Shown: positions 1-8,046 of the stretch, piece by piece
Position numbering within the stretch: position 1 is the first letter of the stretch
Layout of the letters: each line of letters begins with the position of its first letter
DNA from: JABACD01 sp047639675
GTDB taxonomy: Bacteria; Planctomycetota; UBA1135; GCA-002686595
NCBI GenBank assembly: GCA_047639675.1
Contig: JBLIOI010000048.1
Span: 1 to 32,504, forward strand
Length of the DNA stretch: 32,504 nucleotides
Direction of reading: 5' to 3'
The notes under the pieces: model-generated
What the model was told of the DNA's origin: nothing
Databases searched by the model: none
What the model saw: only the letters and a program-made list of their open reading frames with translations
Position numbers and translations under genes: made by a program

Positions 1-347
1 GTTGAGTAAAAAAACCAGGGCCCCTGGCTCTGTATTGTGATACGAACTTCCTTCGACTCACCGAGAACGCGATACATCGTGCGCTCGGAGCACATGTACG
101 TGCCTTCGTCCAAAAGCGTCGCGTAGACCTCGCCAGGCGCTTTGTCCACGAAACGAGGCGAATGCAGTGTTTCAAGCACCCTGCCACGTTGCGCAGTGGT
201 CAGCTTGCGCGGCGGTGGCTTCGGTGGCCGAGTAGATTGTGGGATATCCCTTCGGCGCTGGCGGTAGAGCGATGCGCGTGGAACCCCAAGGGATTTACAC
301 GCTGCGGCGACGTCCGTATGTGGAGCGAGTTTTTCAACAGCCGTCAT
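1..347 (-). CDS. IS3-family transposase OrfB, N-terminal part only
   Basis: This minus-strand frame starts with ATG at 347, overlapping the orfA stop as ATGA, and stays open to the window edge (about 115 codons). The product begins MTAVEKLAPHTDVAAACKSL and continues through a helix-turn-helix-like segment (SLYRQRR) to the MYRVLGESKEVR stretch typical of IS3 OrfB proteins just before the DDE integrase core. OrfB normally carries the DDE strand-transfer domain and is made alone or as an OrfAB frameshift fusion. After KEVR (about position 45) the translation becomes ITIQSQGPWFFYS, unlike the usual charged ERRDQ-type continuation, so the gene may be interrupted there. The catalytic domain is not visible, and whether it exists outside the window cannot be told. 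Confidence 0.65.
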   Translation of the reverse strand, partial: MTAVEKLAPHTDVAAACKSLGVPRASLYRQRRRDIPQSTRPPKPPPRKLTTAQRGRVLETLHSPRFVDKAPGEVYATLLDEGTYMCSERTMYRVLGESKEVRITIQSQGPWFFYS

Positions 348-880
348 GAGTTCTGGCCTTCGTCCTCGATCGTCTCCAGTCGAATCCCCAACACCTCGGA
401 GACTTTTTTTTGGACATCGATGATCAGGCTGGCAGTCTTCAGCTCCCGCTCGAGACGAAGGACCTTCTTCTTCAAGAGTTCATTTTCTTTGAGCTCAGCC
501 CGTGCGGGATTCGGCTTGGGCCCGCGCTTCTGCGAGGCCAAACCTGTCAGCCCTCCGCCCTTCGCTGAGCGACGCCACTCCGCCAACAGGGACGAGTACA
601 AACCCTCTCGCCGCAATAGAGCACCTATCTCGCCGGGCTTAGAGCATTGGTCAGCTTCGCGGACGATGCGCTGCTTGTAGGCGGCGGTAAAACTCCGTCG
701 TCGGGCGGTCGCGGAGACTTCTGGATTTGGCGGTCTTGGGTCTACCCCCGATGCGGCGGAGCCGTTGATTGCCCCTCCGTCTCCCTCGGTCTCGCTACGC
801 TCGACCTCGATCGCCTCCGGGGCAATCAACGGCTCGTCCCGGCCTTCGCCGGGGGGGCTGGTTTCGTGTTCCTTGGTCAT
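344..880 (-). CDS. IS3-family transposase OrfA (helix-turn-helix, 178 aa)
   Basis: This is the DNA-binding regulatory subunit of an IS3-type transposase. The C-terminal two thirds carry the recognisable RRRSFTAAYKQRIVREAD start, the PGEIGALLRREGLYSSLL helix-turn-helix region (about residues 82-99) and a Leu/Lys/Glu-rich coiled coil (LKENELLKKKVLRLEREL) that in this family drives multimerisation. The first 58 or so residues are an acidic, low-complexity extension not usual for OrfA. Much of it is encoded by a 77-bp palindromic segment (759-835). The ATG at 880 follows a GGAGG/AAGG purine stretch. The stop overlaps the orfB start (ATGA), so translation is probably coupled or uses frameshifting. 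Family call is secure; subgroup is not. Confidence 0.85.
   Translation of the reverse strand: MTKEHETSPPGEGRDEPLIAPEAIEVERSETEGDGGAINGSAASGVDPRPPNPEVSATARRRSFTAAYKQRIVREADQCSKPGEIGALLRREGLYSSLLAEWRRSAKGGGLTGLASQKRGPKPNPARAELKENELLKKKVLRLERELKTASLIIDVQKKVSEVLGIRLETIEDEGQNS
759..835. repeat. 77-bp palindromic segment with 17-bp perfect inverted arms inside orfA
   Basis: The arms GAGCCGTTGATTGCCCC (759-775) and GGGGCAATCAACGGCTC (819-835) are exact reverse complements, separated by 43 bp that contains a smaller GGTC/GACC pair around CTCGCTACGCTCG. The whole unit is read in frame in the atypical N-terminal extension of orfA, encoding roughly EPLIAPE...GGAINGS. It may be a palindromic mobile repeat inserted in frame. 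Confidence 0.8.
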
Positions 881-1007
881 GTGCAGTCACCTTACGCCCT
901 CCTGTAATTAGTGGGAGGGATGTGTCTCACGCATGTTGACAGAGAGGGGCAAGCGAACCGCACACCTTCAAATTGCCCGCGAGCTTCACACGCCCACGCC
1001 CACCCAG

Positions 1008-3122
1008 CTAAAGCGACTCGTACAGAGTGACCTCGTCGAAGGCCACGGTTAGCTTCATCTGGCCCAGTTTGACGACGACCTGCTGCTCGTCGCGGCGGAC
1101 CTTGTGGACGGGACAGCGCTGCTTGTAGCGCGGTAAATAAACCAGGTCGCCCTTCTTCATGGTCTTCAGAAAGGCTCCGCGGCGCTGGGTCAGACTCGCT
1201 CCGCCAAGGGCTTGGTCCAGGTCCTCGAAGACCTTTTCCATCTCGGTGCGTTGGACGGCAGAAATTTGTGGCAGGAGCGAGCGGGCGCGAGTCAGGGAGC
1301 TGCGTGCCCCACGCACGCGTTCTTCGAGACCGCGTTGGGCTTCGGCTTCGAGCAGATCGCGGCTGCGTTCGAGCTCCTTCATGTCCTCAGCCAATACGCG
1401 CGATGCGATACTAGCCTCCTCCAAACGGTTCTCGGCCGCGCCCCGCGCGCGTTCGGCTTCGGTACGCACTTCGCGCACATCGGCCATCAATTTGACGACT
1501 TCCTCATCGCGCCGAAACAGCCTCTGATTTGCCCTTTCGATCAATTCCTTGCTCAAGCCCAAGCGGCGCGCAATGATCAAGGCAGCGGATTCGCCGGGAA
1601 CACCGACCAAGACGTGATAGCAGGGCTTTAGGGTTTCCAGATCGAATTCTGTGCAGGCGTTTTCCGCGCGTTTGTTGCGGAAGGCAAATTCCTTGAGGCG
1701 TCCGAGGTGTGTGGAGACCAGAGTCGGTGAACCACGTTCCAAGAGAACTTCGAGGATCGCTTCCCCAAGCGCTGCGCCTTCATCCGGATCGGTACCCCCG
1801 CCAAGTTCATCGAGTAGCACCAAGGTCTCGGCGCTGGCTCGCTGCAAGCCGCGACGGATACGCAGGACGTGCGATGAGAATGTCGAAAGGCTTTGGCTGA
1901 TCTCTTGCTCGTCACCAATGTCTGCGGCAATGCCGTCGTAGAGCGGAACCGTGCTGCCTTCGCCGCAGGGGATTGGCAGGCCGAGCTGCACCATCACGGA
2001 CATCAATCCGGCGGTCTTCAAGGCCAGTGTCTTTCCACCGGTGTTGGGTCCGGTGATGATCAACATGTCGAAGTCTTCACCCAAGCGCAAATCGATCGGA
2101 ATCACCTCTTCCAAGGCCCCGCGACGCTTTTCCGCGATGAGCAGCGGGTGCCGCGCGGCGCGCAATAGCAAGCCAGGAACAGCCCCCTTATCCCCGGGCA
2201 AATGCGACATGCGCGCTTCGAATGCCACGGCGAAGTCGACGCTGATTATTGCGAATTCGATACGGCCGAGGTGCAATGCGGTGACTTCCAATTGCGCTTC
2301 ACGCGCAATCACTTCGCGCGAGAATTCGGCCAGGATGCGTGTCAGTTCGCGGCGTTCGTCATGACGCGCTTCCGACAGGCGGTTGGCCAGCTCGATCACT
2401 TCACGCGGCTCGACAAAAGCTGTCTGCTCCGTTTGCGAACGATCATGAATGATGCCTTTGACGCGACCGGAAGCTTTCGCTTTGACCGCTAAGCACAAGC
2501 GGCCGCCGCGCAGGTGGACACGACTGTCCGTCAGGTGATGGCGAATTTCGGTGCGCGAACTGATGCTGCGCAAGGTCGAGTCTATCTTGCCTGCAATGTC
2601 ACGGATCTCGCGGCGGAGCCGCCCAAGCATCGGCGAAGCGCTGTCGAGCACACGTCCGCGCTCATCCACCACTTCTCCCAAGCGATCGCCAAATGCAGAC
2701 AGGTCCGGCACGCTGACGGCGGATTCCGCCAAGGTCGGCACGTCCTCAACGCGCGACATGAACCAGCGCTTGAGACGATCTGCCGCGCTCAAGAGCCCGC
2801 GCAGGGCGGCCAGGTCAGCCTCGTCCAAGGGGCCCTCGTGGGCAGCGAGGACTATTGGCCGCGGATCTGTGACACCGCCCAGGCTGATCTGATCATCGGC
2901 CCGCACTAAGAGTTGAACTTCCGCGAAGCGCGCCATCGCTGCGCGCACGTCGCTCTCCGGCTGGGGCACCAATTCGATCAATACACGCCGGCCAAGTGAG
3001 GAATGGCTGAATTCTGCCACCAACTCCAACACGCCCTCCAGCTCCAAAGTATGCCAGGCGAAGCGCTCGCGCTGCTTTTCCCGTTCGGCTTTGTCCTTTT
3101 CCTTTCTCGTTCCGGTGCTCAT
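1008..3122 (-). CDS. mutS2: MutS2-type ATPase lacking the C-terminal Smr nuclease domain (704 aa)
   Basis: MutS2 proteins are dimeric ABC-type ATPases. In different bacteria they suppress recombination by acting on branched DNA or rescue collided ribosomes. Visible parts: the MutS2-type N-terminal helical domain (about residues 20-300), Walker A GPNTGGKT (about 358-365), Walker B LVLLDELGGGTDP (about 434-446), an STH switch (about 470-472), a long charged coiled coil (about 540-610), and a KOW-like segment that begins GDLVYLPRYK and closes the protein. Family members such as the Bacillus protein are near 785 aa and end in a Smr domain; here the stop falls where Smr would begin, and no Smr-like sequence is readable in the 66 bp before the IS3 element. 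The ATG at 3122 overlaps the upstream stop (TGATG), so translation is probably coupled to the glycosyltransferase gene. A longer in-frame start at 3245 would overlap that gene by 120 bp and add an Arg-rich tail, so I rejected it. Confidence 0.9.
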   Translation of the reverse strand: MSTGTRKEKDKAEREKQRERFAWHTLELEGVLELVAEFSHSSLGRRVLIELVPQPESDVRAAMARFAEVQLLVRADDQISLGGVTDPRPIVLAAHEGPLDEADLAALRGLLSAADRLKRWFMSRVEDVPTLAESAVSVPDLSAFGDRLGEVVDERGRVLDSASPMLGRLRREIRDIAGKIDSTLRSISSRTEIRHHLTDSRVHLRGGRLCLAVKAKASGRVKGIIHDRSQTEQTAFVEPREVIELANRLSEARHDERRELTRILAEFSREVIAREAQLEVTALHLGRIEFAIISVDFAVAFEARMSHLPGDKGAVPGLLLRAARHPLLIAEKRRGALEEVIPIDLRLGEDFDMLIITGPNTGGKTLALKTAGLMSVMVQLGLPIPCGEGSTVPLYDGIAADIGDEQEISQSLSTFSSHVLRIRRGLQRASAETLVLLDELGGGTDPDEGAALGEAILEVLLERGSPTLVSTHLGRLKEFAFRNKRAENACTEFDLETLKPCYHVLVGVPGESAALIIARRLGLSKELIERANQRLFRRDEEVVKLMADVREVRTEAERARGAAENRLEEASIASRVLAEDMKELERSRDLLEAEAQRGLEERVRGARSSLTRARSLLPQISAVQRTEMEKVFEDLDQALGGASLTQRRGAFLKTMKKGDLVYLPRYKQRCPVHKVRRDEQQVVVKLGQMKLTVAFDEVTLYESL

Positions 3123-4900
3123 CACTTCTGGCTTTCGTCGCCACCCTTTTCGGCAGCTGGTGGCCGCAAAGCGTAGACGGAAAGCTGCATAGCCGCGCCC
3201 CGATCCTTGGGAATCATCACCTTTCCAAGCTCGCGTACCTGCCAACCGAGTTCATCCATCAACATCGTGGCGTAGTTGCGAGTGAAAGCGCGCGCGCCGC
3301 GATTGCCGATGTCCGCGGGGTCTGTGCTGATCATCACATCGAAGCGCTTGGTGAAAGCGCGCAATTGATCGGCATTCCAGCCCGGGTCCGATCCTGTGAA
3401 GGTCACATCCATTGGAAGGTGCGACTCACGCAGGAAGCGCGCGCGATTGCCACTCTCACTCAAGAGCGAGAGGTGGATCGCCGCAGGGCAAAGCTCGGTG
3501 TTGATGCCAATCCAGCCCAGGGACTCACTGGCTCCAACTTCGGCGTGGACCAAGCCCATGATCTCGGCGGTTGCCTGCGGAGAAATTCCTGGCGTCCACA
3601 TCTGGCGATCCGCGCCCAAGCGATGCTTCTCGGACAGAATGCTCGAGATGTAATCCTGCGTGCTTTGGTCTCCGCGTAGGAGCCCTAGCTTCTCAGCCAG
3701 CCAGGGACCGTCGGCGCCCGGTTTGAACAATAAGAGTAACGAGAGCCCTCCAATCGACAAGCTTCGCCCAATCGCGCTGATCGGCAAGATGCCGGAGATT
3801 CCGCAGGCAGCCAGGATCCAGAACACGGGCGCACTCGGAATCAGAAAGCGATCGAGATGAAAATTGTGGGTCCAGACAGGGATCCCCATCGCAAGCAAAA
3901 CTAGCCACAGAAGCCGTGCACCGGGCGCTAGGACTCCGGCAACTGATCCGAAGAGCCCAAGCAATTGCACAGCGAATAGGCGGGCTGTGAAGGTCAAGCA
4001 AATCGCCATGAATATCAAACGCTGCGACCAGGGCGTCGCTGCCATTTCTTGATTGCTGCTCAAGAAAGCGAACAAGACCCGCCTGTGGTCCGCCCCCATT
4101 TCAAATCCATAGGGCAAGGGCAAGAGCAGCCACCACCCCACAGCGAACAAGAAGGGAAGCGCTAGGAATGGCAAGCAGTGAATCTCCGACCAAAAGCGTC
4201 CCGCGCGCTTAGCAAGCATCAAGCCCACCAGCCAATCCAAACCGCAACCAGCGACGAGCAAGATGCCGTAATTGAACTTCACAAAGAACGCTGCGGCCAA
4301 GAGCAAGCTGGCCCATATGGCCCGCATTCCTTCACCGCGCTCGCCACGCATCGTCGTACGCCGGAGCCATGCGCGCAACGCAAAGACGGCGCAGCATGTA
4401 AACGGCACTTCCAAGAATAGGCTGGCCCCGTAACCGAGCGCCATCGGCGAGAGCGCTGCAAAGCCAAGCGCCAACCAAGGCAAGAGATCATCCCCGCGCA
4501 AGCGTCCTTCGCCATAGGGTCGACGCGCCCGCACAACTTCCTGAGCGAGCAAGAACACCCCCCACAGGGTCAGGGCCCAAACACCTAGTCCCGCCGCGCG
4601 ACAGACCCACTCAGAGATCCCAAACAACCCTTGGACTGCCGCTAGGACGAGCGGCCAACCGAATGGATACTGCTGGCAAGTGTGCAGCACGCGGAAGAAG
4701 CCGCTGAAATCGCCCTCCTGCACCGAGAGCAACATACGCACCGCGGGCAGCTCCGCATGGCTCGCTTCGTCCCAGCCCCAGCTCCGCTGCATGTCGAGGG
4801 TTACGACCCAATACACGCCAAGGGCGAAGCAAACGAGCGCTGCTCTTAGTGCGGGCGAAAGGCTCCAGCTAACGGAACGAGCAGTGGACGGTTCGGGCAT
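3122..4900 (-). CDS. GT-C fold (PMT/ArnT-like, GT39-type) membrane glycosyltransferase, 592 aa
   Basis: A polytopic membrane protein with around ten hydrophobic segments spread over residues 18-390 and a soluble C-terminal part (about 400-592). The first periplasmic loop carries WDEASHAELP (Asp44-Glu45), the acidic pair at the position where PMT/ArnT-type enzymes hold the catalytic Asp. Such enzymes move a sugar from a polyprenyl-phosphate carrier to protein or lipid on the outer face of the cytoplasmic membrane; donor and acceptor cannot be read here. It sits 24 bp after a secreted glycosidase-like lipoprotein gene and overlaps mutS2 by one base. ATG at 4900 has no clear Shine-Dalgarno site but has TACAAT seven bases upstream, a layout that would give a nearly leaderless message. 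Confidence 0.75.
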   Translation of the reverse strand: MPEPSTARSVSWSLSPALRAALVCFALGVYWVVTLDMQRSWGWDEASHAELPAVRMLLSVQEGDFSGFFRVLHTCQQYPFGWPLVLAAVQGLFGISEWVCRAAGLGVWALTLWGVFLLAQEVVRARRPYGEGRLRGDDLLPWLALGFAALSPMALGYGASLFLEVPFTCCAVFALRAWLRRTTMRGERGEGMRAIWASLLLAAAFFVKFNYGILLVAGCGLDWLVGLMLAKRAGRFWSEIHCLPFLALPFLFAVGWWLLLPLPYGFEMGADHRRVLFAFLSSNQEMAATPWSQRLIFMAICLTFTARLFAVQLLGLFGSVAGVLAPGARLLWLVLLAMGIPVWTHNFHLDRFLIPSAPVFWILAACGISGILPISAIGRSLSIGGLSLLLLFKPGADGPWLAEKLGLLRGDQSTQDYISSILSEKHRLGADRQMWTPGISPQATAEIMGLVHAEVGASESLGWIGINTELCPAAIHLSLLSESGNRARFLRESHLPMDVTFTGSDPGWNADQLRAFTKRFDVMISTDPADIGNRGARAFTRNYATMLMDELGWQVRELGKVMIPKDRGAAMQLSVYALRPPAAEKGGDESQK

Positions 4901-4907
4901 AGGAACG

Positions 4908-4913
4908 ATTGTA
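4908..4913 (-). promoter_or_regulatory. candidate -10 hexamer (TACAAT) for the GT-C glycosyltransferase gene
   Basis: On the minus strand TACAAT lies seven bases before the ATG at 4900, so a transcript started there would be leaderless or almost so. No convincing -35 hexamer is seen at the expected distance, and the site is in the 24-bp gap behind the upstream stop, so it would be an internal promoter. Weak on its own; similar layouts occur at 11029 and 19618. Confidence 0.3.
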
Positions 4914-4924
4914 ACCAGTCCCCT

Positions 4925-6241
4925 TCAGGGACGTTCGCGCAAGAGCAGCGCTGCTTGCCAAGTTGCATCGGAAAGTCGCGTTGTCATTCCGTCGTTGCTA
5001 CGAAATCCGGTGTTCAAGAAGCCAGGGGTTCCGGCGTCTCCATCGAAGTCGTGCAAGAACTTCCACGAGATGTACTCCATGTCGAGCAGATTGGTCCGAC
5101 TGAGAAACTCAGTCACAAAATCACTCTGGTCCATCTCCGCTCCGGGATAGGGCGCCGCCGCGGTTGCTGGCCAGGCAATTTCGTGAAAGATCACAGGTCC
5201 AGTCCAATGAGCGCTGATCTCGTCATAGTAGCCCGCCGGGATCGCCATGGGCGTTGCGTACTCGAAGTACGGATAGGATGTGAATCCAATCGCATCGATC
5301 TTGCCCGATGCAGCGATGTCATCCACCAGGTTCCAATGCGCCGCATCCATCCAGCCGACGGTCCCTGATCCCAAGCCCTTCATATGCTCGAGCTGAAAGA
5401 TCGTCGACACGATCGTGTTCGGGCTGACTGCTTTGATCGAGTCATAGCATTCACCCAACATGCTCAACCAGTCAGGCCAACCCGCCATATCGCCCAAGTA
5501 CCAAGTGTTCACTTCATAACCCAGAAATAAGTTGGGCGGTTGGTTGACGGAAGCGTAGTAGGTCACCATCGCGAGGAACTCATCGCGTGTCTCTTGGTTC
5601 GTCCAGGAGTTGTCGATGCCATCGCCTTCGCTAGTCAAGTCCGGTGTTCCATCAGCAGCCGCCCAACTGAATCCAACCGCCGGTTCGATGCCATTTTCGA
5701 TTCGGGCCGTTTGAGCGAAGGCGGCAAGATCCGGCACGTTACCCGCGTCGGCCACACTGTTGCGCCAAGGCGAATTGAAGGAGATCAAGCGCCCCCACGG
5801 ATCGCTATTCGTGAGAAACTCGAGCTCGTTGTCATCCGTGATCGAACCCGCGTGGCCAATGGGCGAAAAAGCCACACCGAATAGCACGTCTTGGTGAACG
5901 ACAAGGACCCACTCTTGCATGATCGGAACCTCACCGTCCGTCACCATGATCGTCACGGGCACCTCCCCAAGATCTGTAGTAGCGGGCGTCCACGTCACCA
6001 TTCCGCCACTGTCGATCGCCATGCCCACCGGCCCAGTCACGATCGAGTAGGTGATATCGTGAACATAGCCAGCCGCGTGGGAGTCGTATTCGTAGTCACC
6101 ATCCACTACAGCGGTCGCCGTCGGCGTGGTCACAAAAAAGGGTCCCATCAAACCCTGATCTGAGCATCCGGCCGCGATGAGGAGGATGAGGACGACAGCG
6201 AAACGAGGTAGAAAGCTCAAGGAGAGATTGGCGCGAAGCAT
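4925..6241 (-). CDS. exported lipoprotein: Ig-like domain plus TIM-barrel glycoside-hydrolase-like domain (438 aa)
   Basis: From the ATG at 6241 the protein has a hydrophobic signal peptide ending LLIAAGC (Cys26), a good lipobox, so it is probably membrane anchored outside the cytoplasm. Residues about 46-116 look like a cadherin/putative-Ig fold (MVTWTPATTDLGEVPVTIMV). The rest resembles a clan-A (beta/alpha)8 glycosidase: FLGYEVNTWYLG (Glu243) is placed like an acid/base and VIFHEIAWP (Glu354) like a nucleophile, similar to the SETGWP and E-G-W motifs of GH17 and GH53 enzymes. I cannot assign a GH family or substrate. A TTG at 6286 in the same frame would add a 15-residue basic tail before the signal peptide; ATG is preferred though neither has a strong ribosome site. 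First gene of the glycosidase-glycosyltransferase-mutS2 run. Confidence 0.7.
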   Translation of the reverse strand: MLRANLSLSFLPRFAVVLILLIAAGCSDQGLMGPFFVTTPTATAVVDGDYEYDSHAAGYVHDITYSIVTGPVGMAIDSGGMVTWTPATTDLGEVPVTIMVTDGEVPIMQEWVLVVHQDVLFGVAFSPIGHAGSITDDNELEFLTNSDPWGRLISFNSPWRNSVADAGNVPDLAAFAQTARIENGIEPAVGFSWAAADGTPDLTSEGDGIDNSWTNQETRDEFLAMVTYYASVNQPPNLFLGYEVNTWYLGDMAGWPDWLSMLGECYDSIKAVSPNTIVSTIFQLEHMKGLGSGTVGWMDAAHWNLVDDIAASGKIDAIGFTSYPYFEYATPMAIPAGYYDEISAHWTGPVIFHEIAWPATAAAPYPGAEMDQSDFVTEFLSRTNLLDMEYISWKFLHDFDGDAGTPGFLNTGFRSNDGMTTRLSDATWQAALLLRERP

Positions 6242-6465
6242 GAAAGGCTGCCGGCGTGGCCGGATAGGAGCAGGTAGGTAGCCCAAGAACCTCGCAGCTC
6301 AGAGCTCCAATCGCAAGCACAGGATGCCCCATTCCCAACAACCATCGCTCCATCCGCAATTGGCTCCCCTATTGGGCAGCAGCGGGGCAGCAGAAAGCGT
6401 CCAATGTGCCCTGACCGCCGGCACTCATGCTGGCCCAATTACATCGACCCCGAACGGAGCCTGCG

Positions 6466-7515
6466 ATGACACGACTTTTACTTCCTATCCTCTGCGCCCT
6501 CGCCATCCCTGGTAGTCAGAACCTGGCCACGAGCTACAAAGCCGAAGCGGGCTTCCGGATCGAGATCGAAAGTACTTTCAGCCTCGAGACCGTCGACTCC
6601 TCCATGGAGCGTGACGGTGAGCCCATGGAGGGCTTCGGCGACATGAGCTCCGAGCAAACGCGGCAGATTGTGATGATCGATACGATCTTGGAAAGTGAGG
6701 AAGGTGCACCCACTCGGGTGCGGCGTGAGTTTGAAGCACTCTCTTCCGCATCCATCATGACCATGGGCGATCGCGAAATGGACGAGGAAGGCGAGAGTCC
6801 GCTTAACGGTGTGGTGCTTGAACTGACAGCAGTAGATGGCGAAGTGAGCGCAACGGTTTTGGAAGGTGAAGCTCCGGATGACGATGCGCTCCTCGAAGGC
6901 CACGGTGTTGCGCTTGCCCTCGACGCCTTGCTACCGGGCGACGAGGTCGAAGCTGATGACTCCTGGGAGATTGACGGCGACGCACTGCTGCGTGCCACAG
7001 GCTTCGACATCGAGAAAGCGCTATTCCCCGCCCCAGAGCGGGAAGAAGGCAATCACGAAGGCGGCGGCGAAGGAGGCAGAGGTCGCGGTCGACGGGGACC
7101 GCGTGGCGCCCCCGGTGCAGAGCGCTATTTTGCCAATGCCGAATGGGACGTGAACGCCACGCTTGAAGCCGAAACGGAAGATCATGCTGGAGTCGATTGC
7201 CTAGTCATCACGATCAAGGGCGAAGGATCCGGACAAGTACCGGAACGCGAACGTGGCGGACGCGATCAACGCGATGGAGAGTTCGCAGTAGGACTTGGCG
7301 CGCGCCGTCCCGAGAATTCATTCGAGATTGAGCTTGAGGGCAAGCTCTACTTCAGCGTCGCCGATGCTCATCCCGTGCATGCCGAATTGAAGGCGACGAT
7401 CTCGACTCAAAGTGAGCGCGAGATGAACCGACGCGACTCTCACATGATCATCCGATCGTCGCAGGAGGGAGAGTTGGTTCACACCGTGGACATCACTCCC
7501 GAAGCGGGCGAGTGA
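6466..7515 (+). CDS. secreted acidic protein of unknown function (349 aa)
   Basis: The ATG at 6466 is preceded by GGAG at 6456-6459 (six-base spacing) and opens a short hydrophobic signal peptide, MTRLLLPILCALAIPGS, so I prefer it to the in-frame ATG at 6427. The mature part is strongly acidic (runs such as EDEEGE-type clusters), mainly beta-like, and has a Gly/Arg-rich linker around residues 198-217 (GGEGGRGRGRRGPRG) between two similar beta-rich halves. I recognise no enzymatic motif. It is divergent from the glycosidase-like lipoprotein gene, with a 224-bp shared upstream region, and converges on the small membrane protein gene with a 4-bp gap. Confidence 0.7.
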   Translation: MTRLLLPILCALAIPGSQNLATSYKAEAGFRIEIESTFSLETVDSSMERDGEPMEGFGDMSSEQTRQIVMIDTILESEEGAPTRVRREFEALSSASIMTMGDREMDEEGESPLNGVVLELTAVDGEVSATVLEGEAPDDDALLEGHGVALALDALLPGDEVEADDSWEIDGDALLRATGFDIEKALFPAPEREEGNHEGGGEGGRGRGRRGPRGAPGAERYFANAEWDVNATLEAETEDHAGVDCLVITIKGEGSGQVPERERGGRDQRDGEFAVGLGARRPENSFEIELEGKLYFSVADAHPVHAELKATISTQSEREMNRRDSHMIIRSSQEGELVHTVDITPEAGE

Positions 7516-7519
7516 TCGA

Positions 7520-7870
7520 CTAGAACGCTCCAGTTCGACGGAGAGCGGCGTCGCGCCGCCTCCACGTGAGCATCACGCAAGCTGTGATTGCGAAGGCCAC
7601 GACCCAGGTTCCTCTGAGGGCAAGCCACGGGCTCTCGAGGAGCCAGGCCCAGAGTAGTCTGCCCCCCTGCCGGCCATTGAGATGCACGCAGAGCAACAAT
7701 CCGGAGGGAGCAGCGGTAGTCGCCACGGCAACTCCCGTAAGGAAAATGGTGTACCCACTGCGCGCACCGCGGTTCTTGTAGCTCCTCCAGACGAGGGCAG
7801 CGAGACCCAAGTCGAGGGCGAGGGCGATGAAACCCAGCAGGCACATGAGCAGGAAGCCGATGACAATCAT
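7520..7870 (-). CDS. small integral membrane protein of unknown function (116 aa)
   Basis: The ATG at 7870 has a strong Shine-Dalgarno site, GGAGG, about six bases upstream. Three or four hydrophobic segments are visible (about residues 2-26, 41-62 and 84-102), with a basic Arg-rich tail RRRDAALRRTGAF on the probable cytoplasmic side. No motif identifies a function. It is transcribed toward the acidic secreted protein gene and divergently from the DUF2339 gene, 176 bp away. A longer frame on the same strand (7479-7982) is low in hydrophobic character and looks like a shadow. Confidence 0.65.
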   Translation of the reverse strand: MIVIGFLLMCLLGFIALALDLGLAALVWRSYKNRGARSGYTIFLTGVAVATTAAPSGLLLCVHLNGRQGGRLLWAWLLESPWLALRGTWVVAFAITACVMLTWRRRDAALRRTGAF

Positions 7871-8046
7871 TGGCTGCCTCCAAGCAGTAGGGCCACTGGA
7901 ACTGGTTTTGGCATGCCTCTACTCTACCCCTTTGAACGCGCGCCGAGAGCCGATCAGCACAGCTTATCGAGGCAACGCGCACAATAAAGTGGGAGTTAGA
8001 GCGCTACATGGCGATGATGAGGGCAAGAACCTAGCCCGCCACACAC

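Larger units (their letters stand above)
1..941 (-). mobile_element. IS3-family insertion sequence, one end present, other end beyond or cut at window start
   Basis: Two overlapping minus-strand reading frames encode an OrfA-type helix-turn-helix protein and the start of an OrfB-type protein, the standard IS3 layout. The outer end is probably near position 941: read on the minus strand, the sequence there begins TGTCAACATGCGTGAGACAC, which has the TG start usual for IS3-family terminal repeats. The matching repeat at the other end is not in the window, so the end is inferred, not proven. The element lies about 66 bp downstream of the mutS2 stop. Confidence 0.75.

Noticed and set aside
7479..7982. 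167-codon minus-strand frame rich in Arg, Cys and His
   Set aside because: It overlaps the small membrane protein gene, which has a strong ribosome site and clear hydrophobic segments; this frame has shadow-like composition.
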